64,000 bases of DNA from Butyrivibrio sp. (GTDB lineage Bacteria; Bacillota; Clostridia; Lachnospirales; Lachnospiraceae). The stretch is taken from assembly GCA_015056495.1 (NCBI GenBank), contig SVGC01000018.1:1-64000 (forward strand), written 5' to 3'. Below, piece by piece: positions 34,402 through 43,552 of the stretch (positions are counted from its first letter, which is position 1; every line of letters starts with the position of its first letter). The notes below the pieces were generated by a model. The model did no database searches. It was not told the DNA's origin and saw nothing but the letters and a program-made list of their open reading frames with translations. The translations under genes were made by a program, and so were the position numbers.

Positions 34402-34462
34402 TAGTGTACTGACGCGTGCATAATTAACTAAATTACTTGTATATGAATCTATCAATCCACCA
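34397..34462. repeat. Second, inverted copy of the right end of the 8550-8713 element
   Basis: The sequence TGTAGTAGTGTACTGAC and what follows to about 34455 matches the reverse complement of about 8655-8720 at most positions (for example CATAATTAACTAAATTACTT against CATAATTAACCAAATTACTT). The copy begins in the last bases of the nucleoside-hydrolase-like gene. No partner terminus was found to the right, so this copy is partial. Confidence 0.6.
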
Positions 34463-34497
34463 CTAATGGTTTTAATTTTATAAAAGGTTTATATTTA

Positions 34498-34570
34498 ATA
34501 ACGTTTATATCTTGTATAATTTACTTGTATCTTTATCTTTGGTAAATAGAATGCAACATATAAACGTTAT
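34498..34570. promoter_or_regulatory. Leader of the glycoconjugate cluster: 13-bp inverted repeat around a -10-like site
   Basis: ATAACGTTTATAT (34498-34510) and ATATAAACGTTAT (34558-34570) are perfect reverse complements 47 nt apart. TATAAT (34515-34520) lies between them and is the best -10 candidate, without a good -35. A run TTTTTT follows the right arm and GGAG (34581-34584) serves the first gene. This could be a pair of operator half-sites or a long-range leader hairpin. Confidence 0.5.
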
Positions 34571-34591
34571 TTTTTATATAGGAGAGTTGAT

Positions 34592-36718
34592 ATGAGTAAC
34601 TACAAGTTATCAGTAATAACCCCATTTCATAATGTTGACCTGCATATGTTTGATAATACAGTTAAATCAATGCTTAAGCAGAATTATGGATTTGAAAATA
34701 TCCAGTGGGTAATTGTAGTCCATAATTCAGAAGATTCTTATTATGATGCTGTAATGGAGAGACTTTCTGACTATAAAAATGTTGTTATCAAGAGGATCAG
34801 TAATTCCTGCCATACTCCGTCCAGCCCTAGAAATGAAGGTCTTAAGCTGGCTGAAGGTGAATATATATCATTTCTGGATGGTGATGATATGTATAACCCT
34901 GATTCTGCTCAGAAGATCATACAGCATCTCGATAATACAGGAGCACAGATTCTTGTATTTAGAAGAGAGTATGAACTTGAGAGCCAGAACATGGTTCCAA
35001 TCACGGAGACAACTCCTATAAATGAGACATTTGATGAGATAGTGCTATCTACAAAAGATTGCGCTATGGATAATCGTATATATAATGATTTCCCGTTTTT
35101 TGTTACCAGCAGAGCGTTCAGAAGAGACTTTATCGTAGAGAATGATTTCTCTTTTGATGAAGATATATCTATAGGAGAGGACTGCTATTTTAACCTTGAA
35201 GCTATTGGCAAGGCTGACAAGATATGCTTTACTCCAAGCTTTATCGGATATAGATATTATATCAATTCCCAGTCCTTATTAAGTGCCAGCAAGACTGACG
35301 CAGAGATCTTAAAAGTTGCAAGTGATAGTGTCAGGATATTTAAAAAATCTCTTGATATTGGAAATTACACTAATACAATAATTCTTTCTCAGGCATTTGT
35401 TATGGCAAGGTATCTGGCTGATCCAAGTGTTACTACAGAGACCAGGCTGGCTGTAAAAGAGATGTTTGAACCGTATCTGCTAAGTGCCAAGCCTCTTCCA
35501 AAAGGCAGATTTCCTGAACCTATGAACAGCCTTATCAATACTTTGCCTTATGAGATCATCTTGAATGTTAGCAAGTTTGACAAGATACATAATGGAACCT
35601 TTATAGATGATGGTTCAAGCGTTCTATATGATATTTTGAGAAATAATGAAAAGACTGATATGGGTAAGAGATATCATTTTGATGATATTTTCTCGATAAT
35701 CGGATACCAGTCAGTAGTTCCGAAATCAGATATTAGAAGTTATGAACCATTCATTAAGTTATGCATGCAGATCAATGAGAAAAAGATATTTTGTGCTGAT
35801 GAAATAAAGTGGTATTGCAAAGATGATACAGGCAGATTCATTCCTGTCACAGCTCATCAGGAGAGTGAGTTTGTATCAGTTCTTGAGAATAGCATAGAGG
35901 GACAGAATATCATGTTCTGGCATGAGAATCCAATAGGAACTACAGCAAGAAATGATGGAATCTGCATTACAGGAATGTTTGAAATGGCTCTGTGTGCTTA
36001 TCTGAATAAGCATCGCTATGGAAGAGATGTGATACTAACGGTTCCTGAGTGTGTTATTCCTAATGCGTATATTGATAATGCCACATATTTCAATATGACA
36101 TTGAGCCTGTTAAATCGTGAAGTAGAGCAGGTCATTATGCCTGTTGCCTTTGACCTGGCATCATTTATGAGCTTCATTGAAGAAAATATCACAGATATTG
36201 CAGATGACATAGAAAAAGGCGAATTTAGCAAGCAGATCAATCTTAACGACTATCAGAAAAAAATAGTGTCAGCATTTTTCTACAAAGATGCTGAAAGGGC
36301 TGAGGAACTAAGGAAGATTGCTAAGGCAGACGGACCAATCAGATTAAAGGATATCTGGCCAAGGCTTAAACAGATAACGCTTTTAGGAGCACATTTAGTG
36401 GATGATTCAATTAAAGGAATCAATGTCTCACTGGATGGAATATCTGTTGTAAGTAAATATGTTCTTACGCCGTATGGACTTATAGCGAAGAAAACGGATA
36501 AAGAAGATGAATATGAACTGGTGAGAGATAGTATTTTCTATGAGTTTAGTCCAAAGGAAGCCGGAAACGAGGGCGGTCTGTTACGCTTGGATGAGGTAGA
36601 GGCTGGTCATAAATATGATCTGTATATAACTACCAGTGCAGGTCTATATAGATTTAGATCCAATCTGAGCGTAGAGATAGTAAGCATGGAAGCAAATCGT
36701 GTAATAGTACGATTCTGA
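34592..36718 (+). CDS. Two-domain glycosyltransferase (GT2, GT-A fold) with large C-terminal extension
   Basis: The N-terminal 230 residues form a GT2 nucleotide-sugar transferase (LSVITPFHNVDLHMFDNTVK, SPRNEGLKLAEGEYISFLDG with the metal site Asp96-Gly-Asp98-Asp99, and SIGEDCYFNLEAIGKA as the acceptor-side ED motif). The remaining 470 residues include a segment with GMFEMALCAYLNKHRYGRDV that I cannot assign, followed by a beta-rich end. There is no membrane helix. It opens a one-strand cluster and sits 19 nt before the first acyltransferase-like gene. The C-terminal part could be a second enzyme, for instance a GH3-auxin-like adenylate or acyl-acid amido domain, but I cannot support any choice from motifs. 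Confidence 0.8.
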   Translation: MSNYKLSVITPFHNVDLHMFDNTVKSMLKQNYGFENIQWVIVVHNSEDSYYDAVMERLSDYKNVVIKRISNSCHTPSSPRNEGLKLAEGEYISFLDGDDMYNPDSAQKIIQHLDNTGAQILVFRREYELESQNMVPITETTPINETFDEIVLSTKDCAMDNRIYNDFPFFVTSRAFRRDFIVENDFSFDEDISIGEDCYFNLEAIGKADKICFTPSFIGYRYYINSQSLLSASKTDAEILKVASDSVRIFKKSLDIGNYTNTIILSQAFVMARYLADPSVTTETRLAVKEMFEPYLLSAKPLPKGRFPEPMNSLINTLPYEIILNVSKFDKIHNGTFIDDGSSVLYDILRNNEKTDMGKRYHFDDIFSIIGYQSVVPKSDIRSYEPFIKLCMQINEKKIFCADEIKWYCKDDTGRFIPVTAHQESEFVSVLENSIEGQNIMFWHENPIGTTARNDGICITGMFEMALCAYLNKHRYGRDVILTVPECVIPNAYIDNATYFNMTLSLLNREVEQVIMPVAFDLASFMSFIEENITDIADDIEKGEFSKQINLNDYQKKIVSAFFYKDAERAEELRKIAKADGPIRLKDIWPRLKQITLLGAHLVDDSIKGINVSLDGISVVSKYVLTPYGLIAKKTDKEDEYELVRDSIFYEFSPKEAGNEGGLLRLDEVEAGHKYDLYITTSAGLYRFRSNLSVEIVSMEANRVIVRF

Positions 36719-36737
36719 TTCAGGTAAGGGAGCATTT

Positions 36738-38075
36738 ATGAGACTGGGAAGCTCAAATAAATTTTTTTACTATGCAATGTCCAATGCCAAGAGCTTTAAT
36801 TTAAGATATATCCTATCTTTTAGAGAAGCTCTTGAAATAAGCGCCATGAAAAAGGCTGTAAGAAAAGCACTAGATGTATATAAAGAGTTCTCCTGCAGAA
36901 TTGTACTGCAGGATAACTGTTTTAGCTGTGAATACAGTTCAGAGATGCCTTTTTTTTATGAAGCTGATGATATATGGGATACTGAGACATTTGATTTTGC
37001 TTCAGATGAGTTAAAAGGTTTTCCTTTTTATTTTCAATATACCAGTGATAAGCTGCTCATCTCGTACTTTCACGGGCTAACGGATATTGTGGGAATGAAC
37101 ACTTTTATCAAGAGTGTTCTGTATTTTTACAGTATAGAGATTGGGCAGATAGATGATGAGGAGAAAAAAGAACTCGCTGATATAGTATTTTGCAGCGATG
37201 AGCAGTTAGAGGCTATAGAGGATGGAATAAGATATGATCCTTATGGCACTTGCGGCAATACTGCTGTAGAGCCTGATCATATCCATGAGGACGTGGGTGC
37301 ATATTATCTTGAAGATAATAAAAAAGATCATATGCACTATGAAGAGATTGAGATAAATACTGACGATTTTTCTAAGTTAGTCGAACAGTATAAGTCTTCT
37401 TTTGTGGGACTGATCATGGTTCTGACTCAGCAGGCGCTTAGGAAGAGCTATGAAACCGGCGATGAGAATGTAACTGTTATGCTTCCGGTCAATCAGAGAC
37501 CATATTTTGGTACATCAGGAATTCAGACTAACGTTAACTGCTCTGACAGTATAATGGTAGATTATACGGCTGATAAGTCGCAGGAATCATTGATGGAGCA
37601 GTGTGCATATACCAGGAGCTGTTTCGATAAGGCAATTAGAAGCAATAATTTCATTAAAATGGCTGGTGATAAAAATCAGCTTGTTACTGATTTTGAGAGT
37701 AGTGGCAGATCACCGGTTGACATAGCTGCAGAGGTTCAGGCGGCATATGATGAGAGTGGCTTTAACGGACTAAGCTATGTAATCACTTCGCCTGGGCGTT
37801 TTATACTACCGCCTGCATTGGACAGACTCATTGAAGACATCGATATAAACAGCTATGCAGCTGCTCATAGTTTCTGGGTATATACCTTTAGAAAATCATT
37901 CCGTATCAAGTATTGTAGCAGGAATGATTCCCTAAAGCTCATGGATGCGCTTAAAGATGAGCTGGGACACCTGAATGTAAACTATCAGGAGCGGTGCAGA
38001 GGCATATTAAAAGGTGACAGATTATATTTAAAGGATCTTAAAGAGGGGGGATCTGATGAATATAGGCGCAAATGA
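36738..38075 (+). CDS. Condensation-fold acyltransferase-like protein with degenerate active-site motif
   Basis: The length (445 residues) and layout match the chloramphenicol-acetyltransferase/condensation-domain superfamily, including alcohol acetyltransferases and PapA-type enzymes. The motif reads FHGLTDIVG, keeping His112 and Asp116 but with Ile where HxxxDG has Gly. A downstream VTVMLPVNQRPYFGT resembles the conserved PVNxR region, and TNVNCSD its partner. Sequence similarity to the next two proteins is much weaker than theirs to each other. It overlaps the next gene by 20 nt. It may transfer an acyl group onto the product of the glycosyltransferases or be a non-catalytic partner. Confidence 0.7.
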   Translation: MRLGSSNKFFYYAMSNAKSFNLRYILSFREALEISAMKKAVRKALDVYKEFSCRIVLQDNCFSCEYSSEMPFFYEADDIWDTETFDFASDELKGFPFYFQYTSDKLLISYFHGLTDIVGMNTFIKSVLYFYSIEIGQIDDEEKKELADIVFCSDEQLEAIEDGIRYDPYGTCGNTAVEPDHIHEDVGAYYLEDNKKDHMHYEEIEINTDDFSKLVEQYKSSFVGLIMVLTQQALRKSYETGDENVTVMLPVNQRPYFGTSGIQTNVNCSDSIMVDYTADKSQESLMEQCAYTRSCFDKAIRSNNFIKMAGDKNQLVTDFESSGRSPVDIAAEVQAAYDESGFNGLSYVITSPGRFILPPALDRLIEDIDINSYAAAHSFWVYTFRKSFRIKYCSRNDSLKLMDALKDELGHLNVNYQERCRGILKGDRLYLKDLKEGGSDEYRRK

Positions 38076-39339
38076 TAAATTCTTTTTTCTCCTATCATAT
38101 CATGGCAAGGCTGCTGTCATGCAGTATTCATTCATGCTTAAGGAAGATATTGATGTTGCTGCGCTTAATAAAGCTGCACCTATGGCAGTAGAAGCATTTC
38201 CATTGTTTGGACTCCGTCCTGTTGTTGAGAGGGATGGGAAGCTGATAATGGAAGAAGATCATGAAGAAATACTTATATCTCGTGATGATAGTAAAAATGT
38301 ATGCCTTGGAAGTGATGATACGAATGGATACTTATTCAGGATCACATATAGTGACAGATGCATCAAGATAGTTGCATCTCATGCGATAGGAGATGGAAGG
38401 AGCATTTTATCCTTCTCCATTACGCTGCTGTATTATTACCTGCTGGAAACTGGCAGGCAGATAGATACTCAGGGTATGGTATATACCATCGAAGATAAAA
38501 ATGATCCTACTCTTACGGACAATTTATTTGACAGGCTAAAGGAAGTGGATGCAACAGCCGGTCAGTCTCAAAGTGCGCCATTAGATAGATTCTTTTATTC
38601 CCCTGAAGAAAAAATATATATGGGAACTCCGGATACCAGAAGGCTTGTGCTGTCCTGGGATCAGAACAGATTTATGGAGATTGTAAGATCAGAGGGAGCT
38701 ACACCGCTTATCTATGTACATGATCTTATTACCAGAACAATGTACGAATATTATGGGCTTAATGACAAGACCATAATAGCATTTGTTCCGATAGATTTAC
38801 GGGAAAAGCTTGAGAGCAGGTCCCAGGCTAATTTTACTTTTAATGTGGATCTCTGGCTGGATAAGGAGCTTCTTGATAAGCCCGCAAAAGAGCGATATGA
38901 GAGCCTTAAGTCAATGCTCAGAACAGCTGGCAGGCTTGAGAATATAGCAGCAACGGTGGATGCGGTCAGGCCATTGTATGAGGAACTGAATTCCATGTCA
39001 TTTAATGATGTCGATAGGTTGGAGAACCTGCTGGATCTGTCCAACGTCACCAAGAGCTATTTGCTGTCTAATATCGGAATGATCAGGATGCCGGATGATA
39101 TAGAGAAATATGTAGCTGATGTGGATATTTATTTTTCTGCAAGAGAAGCGAGCCCTGTATATTCCATGCTGACTTTTGCTAATAAGGGAATGCTGATCAT
39201 AGGTCAGAACTATGAAGAGACAGGTCTGATAGAGGCCCTTGGCAATAAATTTACCGAGCTTGGAATACCATGTAAATTGGAAGATCAGGGTATATTAAAA
39301 ATGGATGATCTGGATATACGACGTTTCAAGCATAGGTGA
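38056..39339 (+). CDS. Condensation-fold acyltransferase (alcohol-acetyltransferase/PapA-like), tandem copy 1
   Basis: The catalytic motif is intact: VASHAIGDGRS with His109 and Asp113 (HxxxDG). The structural segment IIAFVPIDLREKLESRSQAN fits the (V/P)xxxR solvent-channel region of the superfamily. There is no carrier-protein or adenylation domain, so it should act as a stand-alone CoA- or carrier-dependent acyltransferase. Its start (MNIGANDKFFFLLSYHGKAA) and middle (EEKIYMGTPDTRR) are nearly the same as in the next gene, indicating tandem duplication. GAGGGGGG lies 6 nt before the ATG, inside the end of the preceding gene. The acyl donor and acceptor are unknown. Confidence 0.78.
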   Translation: MNIGANDKFFFLLSYHGKAAVMQYSFMLKEDIDVAALNKAAPMAVEAFPLFGLRPVVERDGKLIMEEDHEEILISRDDSKNVCLGSDDTNGYLFRITYSDRCIKIVASHAIGDGRSILSFSITLLYYYLLETGRQIDTQGMVYTIEDKNDPTLTDNLFDRLKEVDATAGQSQSAPLDRFFYSPEEKIYMGTPDTRRLVLSWDQNRFMEIVRSEGATPLIYVHDLITRTMYEYYGLNDKTIIAFVPIDLREKLESRSQANFTFNVDLWLDKELLDKPAKERYESLKSMLRTAGRLENIAATVDAVRPLYEELNSMSFNDVDRLENLLDLSNVTKSYLLSNIGMIRMPDDIEKYVADVDIYFSAREASPVYSMLTFANKGMLIIGQNYEETGLIEALGNKFTELGIPCKLEDQGILKMDDLDIRRFKHR

Positions 39340-39377
39340 GAATAGCAGAGCGGTGATTGTTCTGGAGGTGATTTAGG

Positions 39378-40670
39378 GTGGTCAATATAGGAGCTAATGA
39401 TCTATTGTTTTTGTTTCTGTCATTTGGCGGAAAAGCAGCTGTTATGACATATAAGTATAAATTGGATGCAAGTATCGATGTGACTGCGCTTGAAAGAGCT
39501 GTCAAATCTGCAGTAGAAGCATTTCCGCTCTATGGGCTTATGCCGGTCATTGATAAGGATGGGCATATCATGATGCAGCAGGATCAGGATCCATTGCCGG
39601 TCTATCCAGATGATGGAGAGGTGGCATGCCTTGGAAGCAGTGAGACTAATGGATATCTTTTTAGGGTTACTTATATAGATGATCAGATCAATATTACAGT
39701 ATCCCATGCACTTGGAGATGGAAGAGGAATCATGAATTTCACAGTGACTCTTCTGTATCATTATCTTGTTAACACAGGACATGACATTGACCCGCAGGGG
39801 ATGATATACACTCAGGAAGATATTGGAGACCCTGCAGTCACGGAATCCATGATCGACAAACTGGAAAAAGTGGATGTATCAGAGCCTTTTGAAAAAAAGA
39901 CAGTACTGGAACCATTTTTTGCACCTGAAGAAAAAATATATATGGGAACTCCGGATACTAAAAGATTTATTATTTCCTGGGATCACTCCGTGTTTAAAGC
40001 TAAGATCAAGTCAGAAGGCGCAACTCCTGTTGTATTTATGCATGATCTCATAGCAGGTGCCATGTATGAGTACTATGACCTGAAAGATGAAACTATTTCA
40101 GCCTGCGTTCCGGTCGATCTGAGAGATAAGCTGGGAAGTAGGGCACAGACTAATTTTACAGTCAATGTAGATATTCCAATCGACAAAGAATTACTGCAAC
40201 TGCCTGTAAATGAGAGGTATAGGAGGCTAAAAAAAGATCTGGATGAGAAGGCAGGAATTGACAGGATAGCAGCTTCTTTTGAAGGATTAAAGCCATTCCT
40301 GGATATGGTCTCATCACTTAGCGTCAATGATATGGATAAATTAGGTCAGACGTCAGATATAGTCCATACATCCAAACCTGACAGGAGTTATCTGCTTACT
40401 AATTTCGGACTCTTAAAGCTCCCGGAAGATATAAACAGGTATGTATCAGATGCGGATGTGTGTCTTACTGATCTTGAGTCAACGCCAGTATATATGATGC
40501 TTACATATGGCAATAAGGGTATGCTGCTGATAGGGCAGAATTACGAGGAATCGGGACTGGCTGAGAAGATAAGTCATAAACTTAAGGCGGCAGGTATTGA
40601 TAATAAACTGGAAGATAAGGGGCTTATAAGGCAGGATGATGTGGATATAAGCAAGTTCAAACATATATAG
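39378..40670 (+). CDS. Condensation-fold acyltransferase (alcohol-acetyltransferase/PapA-like), tandem copy 2
   Basis: This 430-residue paralogue of the preceding protein has the HxxxDG motif in TVSHALGDGRG (His110, Asp114) and the structural segment ISACVPVDLRDKLGSRAQTN. The identity to copy 1 looks near one half along the whole length, with substitutions spread evenly, so both copies seem to be under selection. The start is GTG 39378 with GGAGG 9 nt upstream, giving MVNIGANDLLFLFLSFGGKA, which aligns with the start of copy 1. The two copies may add different acyl chains or acylate different positions. Confidence 0.78.
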   Translation: MVNIGANDLLFLFLSFGGKAAVMTYKYKLDASIDVTALERAVKSAVEAFPLYGLMPVIDKDGHIMMQQDQDPLPVYPDDGEVACLGSSETNGYLFRVTYIDDQINITVSHALGDGRGIMNFTVTLLYHYLVNTGHDIDPQGMIYTQEDIGDPAVTESMIDKLEKVDVSEPFEKKTVLEPFFAPEEKIYMGTPDTKRFIISWDHSVFKAKIKSEGATPVVFMHDLIAGAMYEYYDLKDETISACVPVDLRDKLGSRAQTNFTVNVDIPIDKELLQLPVNERYRRLKKDLDEKAGIDRIAASFEGLKPFLDMVSSLSVNDMDKLGQTSDIVHTSKPDRSYLLTNFGLLKLPEDINRYVSDADVCLTDLESTPVYMMLTYGNKGMLLIGQNYEESGLAEKISHKLKAAGIDNKLEDKGLIRQDDVDISKFKHI

Positions 40671-40686
40671 TAGGAGAGATGGTCAT

Positions 40687-41775
40687 ATGCAGAAAAGAGA
40701 AAACGGTTTGGATCTGATGAGGATCATAGCAGCATTATTTGTAGTGGCAGTTCATGTATGTACAGTACAGCGAAAAATTGTCACATCATCTGAAGTGCTT
40801 GACTTTAATTATCATTTCTTTTCATTTATGCGTCATTGGGCTCAGTCAGCAGTTACGGTGTTTATCATGGTATCCGGTGCTTTTGTTATTAAGGGAAAGA
40901 CTACTCGCAATTACAGAGCTTTTTATAAAAAGAGCTGGGGTAAGCTTGTAGTTCCGACTATAGTTTTTACTATATTTTATCTTTTCTTTGAATGGCTTGT
41001 GTATTACAGGGTAGGAGTATATGGAAGTTTCCTGGAAGAAGGTGTAGCTCTTAAATCATTTATTCTACAGGTGATTTTAACCCTTCAGGGTCTCCCGGCT
41101 GAACACATGTGGTACATGTATGCTCTTATCGGTTTATATATTCTTGGACCAATGCTGGCTTATGCCAATGATAATATGACTGATAAAGACTTTACTATCC
41201 TTGCTGTTGTAATGTGTGTCTGGGGAGTAATTGATGCTCTTACTCAGCCGCCAATACTGAATTGGGGTATCGGCTACGTCTCAAGGCTACTTGGAATCTT
41301 TATGATGGGCTATGTAGTGCATGAATGGGCGCTTAAGAAGAGTGGAAACGGGCTGGCTATAGGTTTGATCTGCGCAGGAGTATTAGTCAATGTGATTGAA
41401 TATATTATTCATCTGCTTTTACTGAATAATGAGACCTTTGATGAGATCATCGCACCTCAGAGACCATATAATGCGCTTATCGTGGTAACGGCGATGTTGT
41501 ATATTGCCGGCTTTACTATTTTAGACATAGATACGAAGCTGACATATCCGTCTGCGCTTACTTACTGGGTATATCTTGTACATCCAGCAGTAATGATGAT
41601 TGTTTTCATGATAGAATCTGTTGTTTTGCGCATTCCATATCTTGAGCTCGGAACAACTAATATGATCATGTCAGGAGTTGCTAATACTGTGATAGTGTAC
41701 CTTCTGTCATTTGTTGTCGGGCACCTGATTGAAAAATATGTATTCGGAAGAAAGAACAAAGCTAAAGCACAGTAG
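40687..41775 (+). CDS. Membrane-bound acyltransferase, Acyl_transf_3 (OafA/NolL-like) family
   Basis: The 362-residue protein has about ten hydrophobic helices and begins with the family motif GLDLMRIIAALFVVAVHVC, containing the RxxAxxxVxxxH signature whose His is probably catalytic. Relatives O-acetylate or succinylate surface sugars, taking an acyl group from the cytoplasm to extracytoplasmic glycans. It lies 16 nt after the second condensation-fold gene and 13 nt before the exporter genes. This suggests acyl modification of the cluster's product at the membrane. Confidence 0.9.
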   Translation: MQKRENGLDLMRIIAALFVVAVHVCTVQRKIVTSSEVLDFNYHFFSFMRHWAQSAVTVFIMVSGAFVIKGKTTRNYRAFYKKSWGKLVVPTIVFTIFYLFFEWLVYYRVGVYGSFLEEGVALKSFILQVILTLQGLPAEHMWYMYALIGLYILGPMLAYANDNMTDKDFTILAVVMCVWGVIDALTQPPILNWGIGYVSRLLGIFMMGYVVHEWALKKSGNGLAIGLICAGVLVNVIEYIIHLLLLNNETFDEIIAPQRPYNALIVVTAMLYIAGFTILDIDTKLTYPSALTYWVYLVHPAVMMIVFMIESVVLRIPYLELGTTNMIMSGVANTVIVYLLSFVVGHLIEKYVFGRKNKAKAQ

Positions 41776-41788
41776 CAGGAGAATTCTT

Positions 41789-43552
41789 ATGAAACATATA
41801 ATAAGGATCATAAACAAAAAAGAGTTTTTTCTTTTGGGAATATGTGCATTTCTGATTGCCTGTCAGGTTGTACTTGAGATACATATCCCGAATAATATGG
41901 GAGAGATCACAGAACTTATATATTCCGGAACATCATCTTTTGATGAAGAGTTAGTAATTGGAAGAAATATGCTGGGATTTGCTCTCATGTCATTTTTATG
42001 TGCTTTTATAGTATCCTTTATTGTTTCAAAAGTGGGCGCCCACATTGATTGTTTATTGAGAAAAAAAGTATTTGAAAAGATCACGTCATTTTCATTACAG
42101 GAAGTTGGAGAATTTGGTACATCCAGCCTTATCGCCAGATGTACTACTGATATCATGCAGGTGCAGGCTTTCTTTGTAAATGGCTTCCAGATTTTTGTAA
42201 AGTCGATATTTATGATCTTCTGGATAACTGTTCAGATATCTATAGGTCATATTTATTGGAGAGTTGCAACGGTTATTTCTGTTGTATTATTGGCAATAAT
42301 TTTAACTGCCATTGTTATGTCCATACTTCCTGCTGTAAAGAAGATCCAGAAGACGGGTGATGAGCTGATAAGGGTGAGCAGTGAGCATATTAGTGGTTTA
42401 AGGAACGTTCATGCCTATAATGCATATAGTCTGCAGAGAACGAGACTTCAGGATAAAAATGACAAGATGACTTCTCTGGAGTTGTCCTACGATATGTCAA
42501 TGGCGCTGTTTTCACCAATAGCAAATGTTATTATGTATATGCTTATGATCTCTATCTATATTATTGGTGCGTATCTGATTTCTCAGGCTGATTCAGAACT
42601 CAGCATAGTTCTTGATTCACAGATGATCGTTTTTATATCATATGCATCTATTCTGATAAGTTCATTTATCTATTTGATAATGGTCTTGGCACTACTTCCT
42701 AATGCCTGGGTTTCTCTCAGGCGTATAGCGCAGGTATTGGACAAGCCGCTTAGTATATCAGATCCTGAGAGCACCGATAGTCTTGAGGGCAGTGGCGTAA
42801 AAGGCAGTATAGAGTTTAAAAATGTTAGTTTCAAATATCCGGGCAGTTGTGAATATGCGCTCAGAGATATTTCTTTTAGCATAAAACAAGGTGATATCGT
42901 GGCGATAATAGGAGCCACAGGAAGTGGAAAGACTACGCTTTTGAATCTTATCCCGAGATTTTACGATGTTACTGAGGGTGAGATTGATGTCAATGGCGTT
43001 GATATAAGAAAGAGCAGTCTTAGAGAACTTAGAAATATCATAGGATATGTTCCTCAAAAGAGCTTTCTTTTTACCGGCACGATATTTGAAAACCTATCCT
43101 ATGGCGATAACGGCAGCATGAAGAAGATGCTCTCTGAGATCAAGAAGGCTGCGCAGATTGGCCAGGCTGATGAATTTATAAGCATGAAAGAAAATGGTTA
43201 TGATTCAAGAGTTGAAGAAGGAGGTTCTAATTTTTCAGGTGGTCAGAAGCAGCGTCTTACAATTACAAGAGCAATAGCAAGAGATCCTGAGATATTCTTG
43301 TTTGATGATTCTTTTTCTGCACTGGACAATAAGACTGATAAGTTATTGCGTTCAGAGCTGAAAGAGGCTGCAGGTGATTCTACAATGCTGATCGTGGCTC
43401 AGAAGATCTCTACAGTTAGAAGTGCAGATATGATACTTGTTATGGATGAGGGCAGACTCGTAGGCGTAGGTACTCATGATGAACTCATGGAGAACTGTGA
43501 GGTATATAAGGATATAGTTTCATCACAGACAGATTCGGAGGTGGCATCATGA
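41789..43552 (+). CDS. ABC exporter half-transporter with degenerate ATPase site (heterodimer subunit A)
   Basis: Six N-terminal transmembrane helices are followed by an ATPase domain with Walker A GATGSGKTT and signature FSGGQKQR. Walker B reads LFDDSFSALD, with Asp in place of the catalytic Glu, and the switch segment reads VAQKIST with Gln in place of the usual His. Such a degenerate site is the rule for one subunit of heterodimeric exporters (BmrC, TM287). The partner gene follows with a 4-nt overlap. ATG 41789 is preferred because AGGAGA precedes it; a longer frame starts within the previous gene. The cargo may be the acylated product of the cluster. Confidence 0.92.
   Translation: MKHIIRIINKKEFFLLGICAFLIACQVVLEIHIPNNMGEITELIYSGTSSFDEELVIGRNMLGFALMSFLCAFIVSFIVSKVGAHIDCLLRKKVFEKITSFSLQEVGEFGTSSLIARCTTDIMQVQAFFVNGFQIFVKSIFMIFWITVQISIGHIYWRVATVISVVLLAIILTAIVMSILPAVKKIQKTGDELIRVSSEHISGLRNVHAYNAYSLQRTRLQDKNDKMTSLELSYDMSMALFSPIANVIMYMLMISIYIIGAYLISQADSELSIVLDSQMIVFISYASILISSFIYLIMVLALLPNAWVSLRRIAQVLDKPLSISDPESTDSLEGSGVKGSIEFKNVSFKYPGSCEYALRDISFSIKQGDIVAIIGATGSGKTTLLNLIPRFYDVTEGEIDVNGVDIRKSSLRELRNIIGYVPQKSFLFTGTIFENLSYGDNGSMKKMLSEIKKAAQIGQADEFISMKENGYDSRVEEGGSNFSGGQKQRLTITRAIARDPEIFLFDDSFSALDNKTDKLLRSELKEAAGDSTMLIVAQKISTVRSADMILVMDEGRLVGVGTHDELMENCEVYKDIVSSQTDSEVAS

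Noticed and set aside
36738..40670. Non-ribosomal peptide synthetase fragments
   Set aside because: The condensation-like fold is present, but there is no adenylation, carrier or thioesterase domain anywhere nearby; stand-alone acyltransferases fit better.
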